DNA of 55,000 nucleotides, taken from Glandiceps talaboti. Lineage: Eukaryota > Hemichordata > Enteropneusta > Spengelidae. The DNA lies in the NCBI RefSeq assembly GCF_964340395.1, contig NC_135551.1:24028503-24083502 (forward strand). The letters are read 5' to 3'. Both the position numbers and the translations under genes were made by a program. Position 1 is the first letter of the stretch, and each line of letters opens with the position of its first letter. Below, piece after piece: positions 28,801 through 36,460 of the stretch. Below the pieces are notes generated by a model. The model did not search any database. It had not been told where the DNA came from and saw nothing but the letters and a program-made list of their open reading frames with translations.

Positions 28801-28911
28801 CACAAGCAGTGTCTGGGATGTGGCCGCCGACTTCGTAAAAACTGCTTGGCAGGCATTTCCTGGCAAGGGTGGAAGACGACGATTAGAAACTTGCATTCGC
28901 GCGGATGACAT
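10341..28911 (-). CDS. PDE10A: PDE10A-like dual cyclic nucleotide phosphodiesterase, 25 coding exons
   Basis: Hydrolyses cAMP and cGMP in the PDE10A family. Exons in transcript order: E1 28797-28911, E2 27720-27842, E3 27174-27214, E4 26524-26626, E5 26105-26151, E6 25720-25751, E7 25445-25547, E8 24887-24980, E9 23259-23317, E10 22787-22837, E11 22529-22587, E12 22016-22067, E13 19291-19433, E14 18410-18502, E15 17869-17996, E16 17486-17544, E17 16750-16889, E18 16227-16313, E19 15345-15495, E20 14412-14618, E21 13868-13989, E22 as 12969-13080 or 12808-12919, E23 11787-11867, E24 11235-11323, E25 10341-10437. They total 2388 nt (795 residues plus stop; human about 779), with every junction in phase. 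Diagnostic for PDE10A rather than PDE5/6/11: LTQEAVKAY near residue 40, [16 protein letters not shown] in [13 protein letters not shown] and [13 protein letters not shown] in the catalytic domain, and [11 protein letters not shown] in E23. The start ATG at 28911 has A at -3; an upstream non-coding exon is possible. Confidence 0.93.
10937..11180. mobile_element. MITE family B, copy 1 (TA target duplication)
   Basis: It begins GGGAACTTGCAA and ends TTGCAAGTTCCC, a perfect 12-bp terminal inverted repeat flanked by TA on each side, as in Tc1/mariner-type insertions. It is 244 bp with no coding capacity, in PDE10A intron 24. A second, inverted copy lies at 27268-27512. Confidence 0.75.
12100..12470 (-). 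mobile_element. MITE family A, copy 2
   Basis: Inverted relative to the copy at 4189. It starts GGCTATATAAAAAA, ends TTTTTACGCC, and is flanked by TTA on both sides (12097-12099 and 12471-12473). It lies in PDE10A intron 22. Confidence 0.75.
12808..12919 (-). CDS. PDE10A: PDE10A-like alternative exon E22b (distal copy)
   Basis: The same 112-nt length and phases as E22a, with acceptor CATGTTTCTAG and donor GTAGGG. It encodes [20 protein letters not shown] through YKEFYTQ. By eye 23 of 37 residues equal E22a, with the metal-ligand Asp, the WPV and the IY.EFY patch kept. Because 112 is not a multiple of three, joining both copies would shift the frame, and the 49-base intervening intron is unusually short, so the two are expected to be mutually exclusive. 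Confidence 0.86.
12969..13080 (-). CDS. PDE10A: PDE10A-like alternative exon E22a (proximal copy)
   Basis: A 112-nt exon entered in phase 2 and left in phase 0, between acceptor CCATGTTTTCAG and donor GTATGT. It encodes 37 complete codons starting [20 protein letters not shown] and ending YEEFYAQ. It keeps Cys after the metal-ligand Asp-Leu as in vertebrate PDE10A (CDLC), so it is probably the ancestral-like version. It lies 49 bases before its homologue in transcript order. Confidence 0.88.
13499..13586. repeat. (AT)n microsatellite
   Basis: A nearly pure AT run in PDE10A intron 21, followed by the AT-rich palindrome. Confidence 0.95.
13665..13828. repeat. 164-bp AT-rich palindrome
   Basis: Left arm TATGGATTATATTTTACAAT and onward to GACAATAGTAAATTTA is mirrored by the right arm TAAATTTACTATTGTC to AATCCATA. 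The centre is a pure (TA)n stretch, so the whole 164 bp can fold on itself. It is in PDE10A intron 21, about 40 bases past the E21 donor (13868) and upstream of the duplicated exon E22. Confidence 0.9.
14160..14411 (-). repeat. Minisatellite of splice-donor-like units abutting exon E20
   Basis: On the minus strand the real donor CAG|GTGAGT of E20 (intron side 14406-14411) is followed by degenerate units of about 30 nt built on GACAGGTGAG, GGGACAA and TTATTGTGA. Donor-like CAGGTGAG is repeated exactly at 14173-14180 and 14203-14210, with a variant at about 14262-14270. The array runs directly into the true splice site. Confidence 0.75.
14640..14735. repeat. (ATC)n/(GTC)n trinucleotide microsatellite
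   Basis: ATC units, then GTC units, then ATC again, about 20 bases from the E20 acceptor on its intron side. Confidence 0.95.
15690..15895 (+). repeat. Possible retroelement 3' tail with (CTAAT)n end
   Basis: An AT-rich segment ending GGTTAATAAAGTATTCTAAT followed by repeated CTAAT, resembling LINE/SINE 3' ends with a short tandem tail. No second copy is in the window, so this is weak. Confidence 0.35.
17486..22587 (-). CDS. PDE10A: PDE10A-like GAF-B exons (E11-E16)
   Basis: Residues about 257-434. E11 reads [20 protein letters not shown]13 [19 protein letters not shown]14 [19 protein letters not shown]15 [20 protein letters not shown]16 [17 protein letters not shown] is the domain that binds cAMP in PDE10A. 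The E14 donor (GTTAGA) is weak. Intron 12 (19434-22015) is enlarged by a hAT-type insertion. Confidence 0.9.
17771..17922 (-). repeat. 76-bp tandem duplication across the exon E15 donor
   Basis: Two copies with a 76-base period (about 17847-17922 and 17771-17846). The second copy reproduces the last 67 nt of exon E15 plus its donor GTGAGTT (pseudo-exon 17793-17859). It differs by about seven substitutions and no indels, and still reads [20 protein letters not shown] in the E15 frame. Because only 11 bases separate the copies, they cannot be spliced to each other; use of the distal donor would read into TAG. Confidence 0.85.
18318..18390 (+). repeat. SINE fragment
   Basis: A short stretch (ATTACCCTGGTACGGACATG, CCTCAACTCCCTGGGCAG) matches, with divergence, the body of the SINE at 24330-24390. 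It lies just beyond the E14 donor, in intron 14. Confidence 0.5.
19758..21654. mobile_element. hAT-type non-autonomous DNA transposon, 1.9 kb
   Basis: The left end CAGCGTGCGAAATTAA and the right end (read inward, CAGTGTGTGAACTTAA) form imperfect terminal inverted repeats. Both ends are flanked by the identical 8-bp TGTACAAT (19750-19757 and 21655-21662), the hAT hallmark. Subterminal motifs recur at both ends (CGGTCCTTATGACC near 19847 and 21610). No long transposase frame is seen, so it is non-autonomous or decayed. It sits in PDE10A intron 12. Confidence 0.8.
21786..21955. repeat. 69-bp tandem repeat, about 2.4 copies
   Basis: GAACAGGATGGCTATCTGAT recurs at 21786 and 21855, with a mutated third start at 21924. 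It lies in intron 12, about 60 bases past the E12 donor. Confidence 0.85.
22787..26626 (-). CDS. PDE10A: PDE10A-like GAF-A exons (E4-E10)
   Basis: Residues about 93-256. E4 encodes a charged helix ([20 protein letters not shown]). E5-E7 carry the first GAF strands and [15 protein letters not shown] then ANDIL. E8 continues [10 protein letters not shown] and [10 protein letters not shown]9 [14 protein letters not shown]10 VSTFLKWAG. In the family this is the regulatory GAF of uncertain ligand. Exons E5 (47 nt) and E6 (32 nt) are very small. Confidence 0.88.
23033..23041 (-). CDS. PDE10A: Candidate 9-nt microexon (Asp-Phe-Met) in PDE10A-like GAF-A
   Basis: Nine bases GACTTCATG lie between a good acceptor (CTTCCTGGTTTACAG) and a consensus donor (GTATGT), in the intron between E9 (ends in a complete codon) and E10 (starts in phase 0). 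Inclusion would add D-F-M in frame. The human protein aligns without it, so it would be an optional insertion. This is a prediction from splice signals only. Confidence 0.3.
23678..23765 (-). repeat. Partial relative of MITE family A
   Basis: GGCCAAACAAAAACAATAGT, TAACCCGACC and CGACCCTAAACATTTTT resemble one end of family A copy 2, with strong divergence. No second end was identified. Confidence 0.4.
24250..24606 (-). mobile_element. tRNA-derived SINE, minus orientation
   Basis: Read on the minus strand from about 24606: GGTTAGCGTGACCGG (A-box-like) and GCAGGTTCGAGCCCTGTC (B-box-like) form a tRNA-related head. A body follows with AAAGCGCTTTGAGCATGGCA and AAAGCGCTATATAAGAACCC, then an ATT-repeat tail. 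The length of about 350 bp suits a tRNA-derived SINE. It lies in PDE10A intron 8. Confidence 0.65.
24615..24856 (+). mobile_element. Second retroelement fragment with (GATT)n tail
   Basis: It abuts the SINE in opposite orientation and ends GGAAATCAGTGCTATACAAA then TTGATTGATTGATT. It matches the fragment at 7737-7930 in reverse complement. The pair looks like adjacent or nested insertions. Confidence 0.6.
25020..25250. repeat. Diverged tandem duplication, about 115 bp
   Basis: Phrases such as TTGCCCTCTTCCTT, TATGTGATGACTCA/TATGTGGTGACTCA and AGAAAACCCC occur twice in the same order, in PDE10A intron 7. Confidence 0.7.
26375..26540 (-). repeat. 35-bp minisatellite of the exon E4 splice donor
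   Basis: On the minus strand the E4 end CAGGCTATACAGCTAG and donor GTATGTTTT are followed by four more units of ACAGGCTATGGAACTAG then GTAGGTTTT. The shared CTAGGT core falls at 26522, 26487, 26452, 26416 and 26381 (steps of 35, 35, 36, 35). Each copy contains a strong 5' splice site consensus. Use of the next donor would read into TAG. Confidence 0.9.
26993..27095. repeat. Tandem duplication, about 63 bp
   Basis: TGTCCTTCCCAAAGATGTCA and CAGAACTAATGT occur twice in succession in PDE10A intron 3. Confidence 0.8.
27268..27512. mobile_element. MITE family B, copy 2 (inverted)
   Basis: It is the reverse complement of the element at 10937-11180: it opens GGAACTTGCAAACCTGCCAT and closes GCATGCTCAGTCTGGATTGC then AAGTTCCCC. 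It lies in PDE10A intron 2, so the gene carries two copies in opposite orientation about 16 kb apart. Confidence 0.75.
27514..27557. repeat. Nested short palindrome
   Basis: ATTCCACAGACTTTTC is followed, after an inner CTTTTCAATA/TATTGAAAAG palindrome, by GAAAAGTCTGTGGAAT. It directly adjoins MITE family B copy 2. Confidence 0.8.
27879..28239 (+). mobile_element. MITE family A, copy 3
   Basis: Same orientation as the copy at 4189. It starts GGCTTAATTCAAAAAA and ends TTTTTTAGGCC. The flanks ACA and TTA do not match, so the target duplication has decayed. It lies in PDE10A intron 1. Confidence 0.72.
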
Positions 28912-29676
28912 TTTGAATTTGATTCAGACCCTCCAGGTGTATGATAAAAGAAGCTCAGTGTCCCTAGACGCACTCAGAATCAAATCTCTCGAGCATGCAC
29001 CTCATCGTATATCTCAGGTATCTTGTGGTATGGTGTATCTTTTAATAAAACTGTAGCGATGCAACATATATATAAAATTGCTCATATTTGAATAATTCTG
29101 TCTACATAAAGTTGATTCACTAGCAGCTAGCATTGTCCACGCATATTCGCCATTGCGTCTTGAATAGTGAGAAGGCGCCGCCAACGGTTATTCAGTGCGA
29201 TATTTTTGCATAAAGATTTCGGGGGGGGGGGATTTTTTAAAATCGTTTTCTTGTGAATAAATTATGCCAAAACATTTGTATATTAGCAGATTAGATTAGA
29301 CTTACGTTATGAACTAAACATGGAACTAGCAAACCTTTAGAACTGTTTAATAAAAAAAATAACGAAAGAGAAAAAATATATTTCGAAAACACGACTGTTA
29401 TTTGTTTTAGATTATTAGCCACATTTATGGTATTCTACTTTCTGTATTGTGTATTTAGAGATGTCGCTGTAATTTCTCTGTACGCTAGTTTCCTTGCATT
29501 ATGTCCTATAATTAAAAGACAGTGAGTCTACTAATCATGTAAGTAAACACATTATTAATACAGTAATGTGAAGTCAGAGGAATGGCATTCAATGTATTCG
29601 ACACAGAGTACGGTTGCAAGAGTAATAGAGAGTCAAAAATGTATCTCAGGCAAAAAATAATAATTGTTTCTGGCCA

Positions 29677-29682
<6 letters not shown>

Positions 29683-29723
<41 letters not shown>

Positions 29724-29766
29724 TGTATGTATGTGTGTATGTATGTGTGTATGTATGTGTATGTTT
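29683..29766. repeat. (GT)n(GTAT)n microsatellite
   Basis: A GT run followed by mixed GTAT/GTGT units. Confidence 0.95.
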
Positions 29767-30116
29767 GTCCAACCCATGCAGTCTGCAGATCTGAGGGAAA
29801 AACACAAAAATACCCCCCCCCCTACTTCAGTGAAGACAAGTGCAGTGCCAATCATGAACAAGCAAATGACATCTGTCCCATATACACTTGCTCTAAAGTA
29901 CTAAATAAAAAGAACTGCAGTAACTGCCATAAATAGTTGACTGAGTGAAAAGTTTGTTGAGAATTTTTTTTTTAAATCGCGTCGTCGTACCATTTTAGAC
30001 AAACTGCCCTGACCAGAAACAATTCATTTTTTTGGCCTTAGTACTGTCTTTCTATAATTATATTGAATTATTTTAATTAGGTATTTAACACCTCAACATA
30101 CTGGGTATAATTAGGT

Positions 30117-30282
30117 ATTGTACTGTACTGCACTGCACTTCACTGCCCTGCCCTGCCCTGCCCTGCACTGCACTCTACTGTACTATGCTATACTGTACTG
30201 CACTATACTATACTATGCTGTGCTGTGCTATGATGTGCTGTGCTGTGCTTTACTCTACTGTACTGCACTATATTGCATCATT
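30117..30282. repeat. Degenerate (TACTG)n pentanucleotide array
   Basis: About 33 pentamers varying among TACTG, CACTG, CCCTG, TGCTG and TACTA, with the phase kept. The graded variants form sub-blocks (CCCTG runs, TGCTG runs). Confidence 0.9.
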
Positions 30283-30835
30283 ATCACATTCGTGTCAATT
30301 TCAAACTCAAAGTAAAACTTAAATGACAGCCTATTCTATTTCACGCCGATGATTTATTTTCCCAATACAAGAGGCGAATTCCAGAGATTTTATGTTTTGT
30401 TTGCAAGTTTGATTAGGTATCCACCGTGCCAAGAGTAATTATATTGCTCTTCGTCGACTATATGACACAGTATTAAGGAGCTACACTGGATCATCTGGCT
30501 TCATGTTGAAGTCTAAACCCGAATTCAGATGAATTGAAGGAGATTGTTCCCTTGGTTTAAACACGATGTCCCATCTAGCTCACAAATATTACAAAGTTAT
30601 GTTTTTAAAGTTTATGCTAAAATTCTATCTATGGCAACTTGTATGAGTTTTGTCGTTTTGATGTATTTTGACAAAAAAAAACTGCGATAGTAGTTACTTT
30701 TCGTTTGGGAGATTCTTTTCATTAATGTATATTTGAAATCACAAAATCTGAAACAAAATGTCATCTGGCTAGACAAACATCTCAGTATATATTTTGAATA
30801 AATGTATGTGTGTACGTACTACGTACGCGTGTGTG

Positions 30836-30889
30836 GCTGTCTGTCTGTCTGTCTGTCTGTCTGTCTGCCTGTCTGTCTGCCTGTCTGTC

Positions 30890-30920
<31 letters not shown>

Positions 30921-30967
30921 TAGCGAGCGTTTAGGTGGGCGGGTTTGTGTGTGTGTATGTATGTATG

Positions 30968-31055
<88 letters not shown>

Positions 31056-31092
31056 GTGTGTGTGTGTGTGTGTGAGTGAGTGAGTGAGTGGA
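30836..31092. repeat. Compound (CTGT)n, (GT)n, (GTAT)n, (TA)n, (TG)n, (AGTG)n microsatellite
   Basis: Several simple repeats follow one another, including about 80 bases of pure TA at 30972-31051. Confidence 0.95.
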
Positions 31093-31787
31093 TGTATGTA
31101 TCATAATACGTTCCATTAGATAAAAACAAGATGTATCAATATCCTGTTGTCCATCCACTTTATCTGAATCTCAAACAGCCAACCACACTCACTACTTTAC
31201 TGAGTTCATTGTGGTAAGAGATCATAATTGAATATGCAATCTTCCAGGTAAACAACACGTTCGGAGAAATGGCATTTGACTTAGTACAATGCAAACCACG
31301 GTCGTAAAAATATCTGTGAAAAAACGAAAGCACATGCATGGTAGTCAATTGTAAGTGCGAAAAGATTAAATAAATATACTCCATAATATTATGATGTTCC
31401 TAAAAATGCGAGAAGTATATCCAGCTTTTGCTCGCATTGTTATTTACAACCCTATATTTTACCGAAGAGAAAACTAATGGAGAAAGGGAATTTGGTCGTA
31501 ATGATTATAGTTCTTCAATATCGAGTCAATTAACTTAAGAAAACGCATTTGAATAATTGCTAGACTATGCAAATAGCTTGTATTAATGCACTATAAATTT
31601 CCATAGACAATATTATTAGTAATATGTTTTACTGGAATCATTCATCAGTGGCCCTGTCATTATCTTTAGAGTACTATTATACGCGTCTACAGATTAACTG
31701 AACTCGATAACTCTACTATGTTTAAATTATTACTGTTCGTGTATCAACTAGCGCAGGTAAGCTTATTTAACTACTGGTGAATGGTTC

Positions 31788-32897
31788 GTGACGCTGTCAA
31801 CTTTTTTGTGCGTACGTACGTACACCGCAATCATTGTCGTTGTCTCGGTATATACACTGACAGCCTTTCTATTTCTCTGTCCGACTGAAAGTCGCAAATC
31901 TACCGTAATGTTTGAGCTAGATGAAGAAAGACGTCTTTTCAGCTATGAACTTTCTGAAACGATTACTGCTGTAGTATTCGCTCTGATATCTGGGTGTTGT
32001 CACGCGTCGTCGGGATTGTTCAAAATATTTGCCACCAACGCCGACATATCTGAATTTCAGATCATTTTCTTATTTGCTGTTGCAGGATCGTTGATGTCCT
32101 TCCTAGCAGTTAAACTTATACTGGCAGAACCCTTACTTGTAGAAGATGGATTCACAACATTTCTTCTTTTCTTCAACGGCGTAGTTATGTTTACGGGAGA
32201 TGTGGTCTACATTTACTCCGTGCAGTGGATTCCCCTCGGTGATACAACAACCATACTGGGTGCTTCAATGTTGGTCTTCACAGGTATACTTTCATTTCTG
32301 TTTTTAGGCGAATCTCTGTCCGCAGCAGATGTCGTCTGTACGATTATGAACATCGCCGGGATAATGCTCGTCACAGGTCCTACATTTGTATTCAACCATT
32401 CACACTTGGCGAGTATAAAACTTACACTGATGTCCTATGGATTGACACTAATCGCTGCATTTTGCCATTCCCTGTCCTCTGTCCTTATGAGAAAAACCAA
32501 GAACATCAGTATATTTGGGTTCGTGTTTTATCAGTCTGTCATAATCATATTATTAAGTTCTCCACTGATGTATATTATCGACCAACCCAACTGGCATATT
32601 GAATTGAAAAGTATTGGATATTTATCAGGTGTAATCGCATTTGAGTTGCTAGAAATTATGCTGCTATTCAAAAGCGTACAGATGGAAAAGGCTCCAGCGG
32701 TTGTACTACTGTCTAACATTGACGTCGTTATTACATACATATATGACTATCTTGTATTTGACAAAACTCCACAGTGTTTGGAAGTTATCGGAGCTATTCT
32801 AGTCACCCTTAGCTCTGGTTTGATTGCTTTAAGTATTTTATGGAGTAAAGGGTCAAAACCTTGTAATAGATGCAATGAAAATATTAAGTACATTTAA
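31788..32897 (+). CDS. EamA/SLC35G-like drug/metabolite-type transporter, intronless
   Basis: A single uninterrupted frame of 369 codons. It encodes a hydrophobic protein with two tandem EamA-type halves. The first runs from about residue 55 (ITAVVFALISGCCHASSGLF) to about 190, including WIPLGDTTTILGASMLVFTG, SFLFLGESLSAADVVC and NIAGIMLVTGP. The second starts near 215 (YGLTLIAAFCHSLSSVLMRK) and includes EKAPAVVLLSNIDVVITYIY and GAILVTLSSGLIALSI. About ten membrane helices are expected. The family-typical pattern of a short Glu/Gly loop before a helix (LGES) supports the DMT superfamily, closest to SLC35G. Substrate is unknown. The likely start is the ATG at 31908 (residue 41), because the preceding 40 residues add an extra helix; either is possible. 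The absence of introns contrasts with its neighbours and could reflect a retrocopy origin. A polar Cys/Asn tail ends the protein. Confidence 0.85.
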   Translation: MTLSTFLCVRTYTAIIVVVSVYTLTAFLFLCPTESRKSTVMFELDEERRLFSYELSETITAVVFALISGCCHASSGLFKIFATNADISEFQIIFLFAVAGSLMSFLAVKLILAEPLLVEDGFTTFLLFFNGVVMFTGDVVYIYSVQWIPLGDTTTILGASMLVFTGILSFLFLGESLSAADVVCTIMNIAGIMLVTGPTFVFNHSHLASIKLTLMSYGLTLIAAFCHSLSSVLMRKTKNISIFGFVFYQSVIIILLSSPLMYIIDQPNWHIELKSIGYLSGVIAFELLEIMLLFKSVQMEKAPAVVLLSNIDVVITYIYDYLVFDKTPQCLEVIGAILVTLSSGLIALSILWSKGSKPCNRCNENIKYI

Positions 32898-33095
32898 GTA
32901 CTTCTGAAAATATTTTCTTCAGTCTTTTAACCCTTTTTTCACATTAAACTTCGATGTGATAATTAATCTGGAATTTGATAGAACTGTTCGTAGTTGCGAA
33001 GTGTTCATTGTAGCGAATTACATGTACATACATACAATACATACATGTATTACGTATACATACGTATATATACATACATATACATACAGACAGAC

Positions 33096-33107
33096 AGACA
33101 CACACAC

Positions 33108-33156
<49 letters not shown>
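33096..33156. repeat. (CA)n(ACA)n microsatellite
   Basis: CA units pass into about 16 CAA units. Confidence 0.95.
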
Positions 33157-33523
33157 ATGGCTGATTTGGCATATGTATTCATGCACGCTTAACACTATAA
33201 AAAGGTCAATATTACATATTTGTACGTGCAAAGCTGATCATAGTTATAAATGTCCAAAAGGGAAATACATTTATTATTGGAATGAAGACCTGTAATATTC
33301 TCCTGTTTTGTCTTTGATAAGACATTTTTTGGACTCATGTATGGTAATAACCGAATTGTCTATTAAAGTACTGACCCTACATAAAAACTGTGATTAAAGT
33401 TGTAGAATATTGATACTGTTGATATGTTCCACCTATACAAAGCAAAGCTAAGTGCTTCTCAAGTCCTTTATTACTTTGGATATCACTTATAGGAACGATA
33501 TTGGACGGTCGTTTGTGTTTGTT

Positions 33524-33585
33524 TGTATGTATGTATGTATGTATGTATGTATGTATGTATGTATGTATGTATGTATGTATGTATG

Positions 33586-33616
<31 letters not shown>

Positions 33617-33653
33617 GTGTATGTAAGTGTATGTATGTATGTATGTATGTATG

Positions 33654-33684
<31 letters not shown>

Positions 33685-33775
33685 GTGTATGTATGTATGT
33701 ATGTATGTATGTATGTATGTATGTATGTATGTATGGGGGGGTAGGTAGGTAGGTAGGTACGTATATGTATGTATG

Positions 33776-33809
<34 letters not shown>

Positions 33810-34069
33810 TGTATGTATGTATGTATGTATGTATGTATGTATGTATATGTATATACCGGTATGTATGTATGTATGTATGTATGTATGTATGTATGTATGT
33901 ATGTATGTATGTATGTATGTATGTATGTATGTATGTATGTATATGTATATACCGGTATGTATGTATGTATGTATGTATGTATGTATGTATGTATGTATGT
34001 ATGTATGTATGTATGTATGTATGTATGTATTCATATGTCTCTGTCGACATCTCTCCCTCTCTCTCCTTC

Positions 34070-34113
<44 letters not shown>

Positions 34114-34131
34114 TGTCTGTCTGTCTGTCTG
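33524..34131. repeat. Long (GTAT)n array with (GT)n and (CTGT)n end
   Basis: About 500 bases of GTAT interrupted by GTAAGTGTAT, a GGGGGG/TAGG block near 33735 and two copies of GTATATGTATATACCGGTAT about 96 bases apart. It then passes into CT-rich sequence, (GT)n and (CTGT)n. Confidence 0.95.
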
Positions 34132-35337
34132 GCAGTTATCACAGTTTCTATGAAGTTCATATTATCCGTCTTCAAAGTCATACTGACATTCAAACTAAGT
34201 ACAGAAACACATAAGCTTATAGACAATGAATGTGAAAACTGAGTTGTTTTATTTCAAAAATCTTTGTATCCTGCCAGCCTGGTAAAACATCATCTCATTG
34301 CACAACTATCGTTTATACAAAATATGGAAACGATTGTGACATCACGATTTGTATAATAAAACATTGCTAATATTTACAGAATTTTACACTGTTGAAAACC
34401 ATGAATACCATATAGCTGCCACCAGTATAATGCACGACACTGCAGCTTATTTTATCATTCTGCCTCGGAACAACGTCGGACCACTAATAACTCACAGTGG
34501 TCTGATAAACAACATACGAAATTGTACAATTGTTGCAACACATTGGAATTAAATTTAAGAAGGGTGTTCCTGCTTAAAACCTAAAGTTAGAACTTTCAGT
34601 GACTTTTACCTGACATATAATATAATTCAGAAGTATGCATGATGGTACCTGCTGAGCATGACAAGCACATAGAGTAAAGAGTTAAGTAACACCGGCGTGT
34701 TCTACTAATTTAAAATCTAATTACAATTATTTGATTTCACAACAGGATTAATGTATTAAATTTAGTGGTAGGTGCAGTGTATTAATATTTATGTTTCATT
34801 TATACCACAGCATAATATCTTTAGTTTTCCTCAAAATTTAAAACATTGCGGTGTTTGCATTTGTTTATGCGCATATTTCAAAATATATATATATAATTTC
34901 TCGGTTAACACAACATACACATTTTCAGCAGAATAGAGAGAGTTGTTTTGGTTTTTGTCAAAAAGCGCAGTGATTTTACAGGGGTTGTTCTGATTGGTCG
35001 TTCGGTCGTTGGACATGATAATGATCATCCAATGAACAATCGCTATATCCAAGTCCAATCAGTACTCGTCATATCAAACAGTTTAGAACAAATGAAAACA
35101 TACTGCAATGACAATATATACTCTCCGAACATCGCGGTATTAGTTTACCTTGCTACTGGAGAAAATTGAAAACTGATTGTCAGTTCTATGATTGTTTCAC
35201 TCTATGATTATCAGGGAGAAAATCCATGACATGCAGATTTGATTTGACTACTTTACTATGTCATGAAATAACCTGTCTACTAAATCGTGATGGGTGACGC
35301 TGACACGTCGATTATCTTCACGACTTTTATCTGCTGA

Positions 35338-35488
35338 GTGCCCAGTTGACAGAATAGATGTGAAAAGTTACTACATTTGTTATACTCACTCCCACTAAAG
35401 TGTTATTTGCAAAGTGCCCAGTTGACAGACTAGATATGAAAGGTTTCTACATTTATTATACTCACTCCCACTAAAGTGTTCTTCCTCA
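35338..35488. repeat. 76-bp tandem duplication
   Basis: GTGCCCAGTTGACAGA, CTACATTT and TATACTCACTCCCACTAAAG recur with a period of 76 (35338 and 35414). Confidence 0.9.
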
Positions 35489-35609
35489 CTATCTGCTACT
35501 GACAGAACTCTAAAAACAATTCACAAACAGGGATTATTTCCTCGTCTTTGAAACAATCAGGAAACATACAGACGATTCAGTGACGCATGTTGACATTAAA
35601 CACCGCATC

Positions 35610-36045
35610 ATAAACATTACGTCATATGAGACAACTTACGTCATTATAACATTACGTCATATGACACGACGTCCGTTATTATAACATTACGTCATATGAG
35701 ACGACCTACGTCATTATAACATTGTCATATGACACGACTTATGTCATTATAACATTACGTCATGACACGACTTACGTCATTATAATATTAAGTCATATGA
35801 CACGACTTACGTCATTATAACATTACGTCATATGACACGACTTACGTCATTATAATATTATGTCAATGTACAACATTATGCCATTATAGCAACCTTACGT
35901 CGTTATGGCATACGTCATTATACAACATTGTGTGTCTTTATGACGACATTACACCATTTATTAGTAGTACGTCATTATACAACATTATGTCATTATAACA
36001 ATATTACGTCATTATGAGATACATTTTTGTACGTCATTAAGCCAT
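35610..36045. repeat. ACGTCA-rich minisatellite (CRE half-site array)
   Basis: Degenerate units of about 35-40 nt alternate TTACGTCATATGACACGACT and TACGTCATTATAACAT. More than a dozen ACGTCA hexamers are visible. Units decay toward the right-hand end. It lies about 150 bases beyond the DTHD1-like stop codon. Confidence 0.85.
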
Positions 36046-36191
36046 GTGTTGTTCCAAAAGTTCTGCAAGTATGAAATACTATCATCAACCTTCAGTTTAC
36101 TAGACGTACGTAGTTTCAACATGAAGCTATAAAATACAAGAGTTCAATCAGGTGCAAAGACAAGTGATATCCATTTATACCAGTATCACGA

Positions 36192-36460
36192 TTATCGAGA
36201 CGATAATTCATCAGCAAGATCATACCGTCCACAACGAGTCAGAGCACGTGATAATTTTGGTAACTTGTTGTAAGATCTTCGAAGAGAGCTCCTCCATGTG
36301 ATAAGGGTGTCGAAAATTTGTTGAGGCATGTCGTTCGGATTATTTCGTTGAATGCTCTGTAATCGACTGCGTTTTATTCCCAGATAATTAGCCAACGTCT
36401 CCCATTCGTGTCCAAGCTCTGTCGATAACCAACGTAGACTTTCATTGCTGAGGGGCGGAT
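36192..36460 (-). CDS. DTHD1: Terminal death-domain exon of the DTHD1-like gene
   Basis: 88 codons plus stop, acceptor CTTCCCATAG, entered in phase 1. It contains the W-x-x-L-A-x-x-L-G core, the R-L-x-x-I segment and a late L-x-x-W, typical of the six-helix death fold. It ends CGRYDLADELSSR, matching the usual helix 6 (R.DLA..L). Confidence 0.85.

Larger units (their letters stand above)
28912..31787. other. Divergent intergenic region between PDE10A-like and transporter genes
   Basis: No coding sequence recognised. It should hold the PDE10A promoter (the CpG-containing part near 28850-29220) and the transporter promoter, but no diagnostic core element is visible. The rest is microsatellites at 29683-29766, 30117-30282 and 30836-31092, listed separately. 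Confidence 0.5.
32898..36191. other. Intergenic region between transporter and DTHD1-like gene
   Basis: No gene seen. It holds the transporter 3' end (ATTAAA at about 32943), microsatellites, a 76-bp tandem duplication and an ACGTCA-rich minisatellite, listed separately. Long frames made of Tyr-Val-Cys-Met or Tyr-Ile-His-Thr repeats here are translations of (GTAT)n. Confidence 0.6.

Noticed and set aside
10341-28911. Assignment of the phosphodiesterase to PDE5, PDE6 or PDE11
   Set aside because: The GAF-B phrase [14 protein letters not shown] alone is shared by several GAF-PDEs, but the N-terminal LTQEAVKAY, the [10 protein letters not shown] linker, PLPMMDREN and the C-terminal DNMQQW match PDE10A.
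28715-29056. 113-codon plus-strand frame opposite PDE10A exon E1
   Set aside because: It overlaps the first coding exon in antisense and shows no protein similarity; most likely a shadow.
33483-34242. Frames of up to 247 codons made of Tyr-Ile-His-Thr or Met-Tyr-Val-Cys repeats
   Set aside because: They are translations of (GTAT)n on both strands in several frames; period-four repeats without stops always give long frames. The same applies at 40754-41391, 54036-54680 and 30802-31158.
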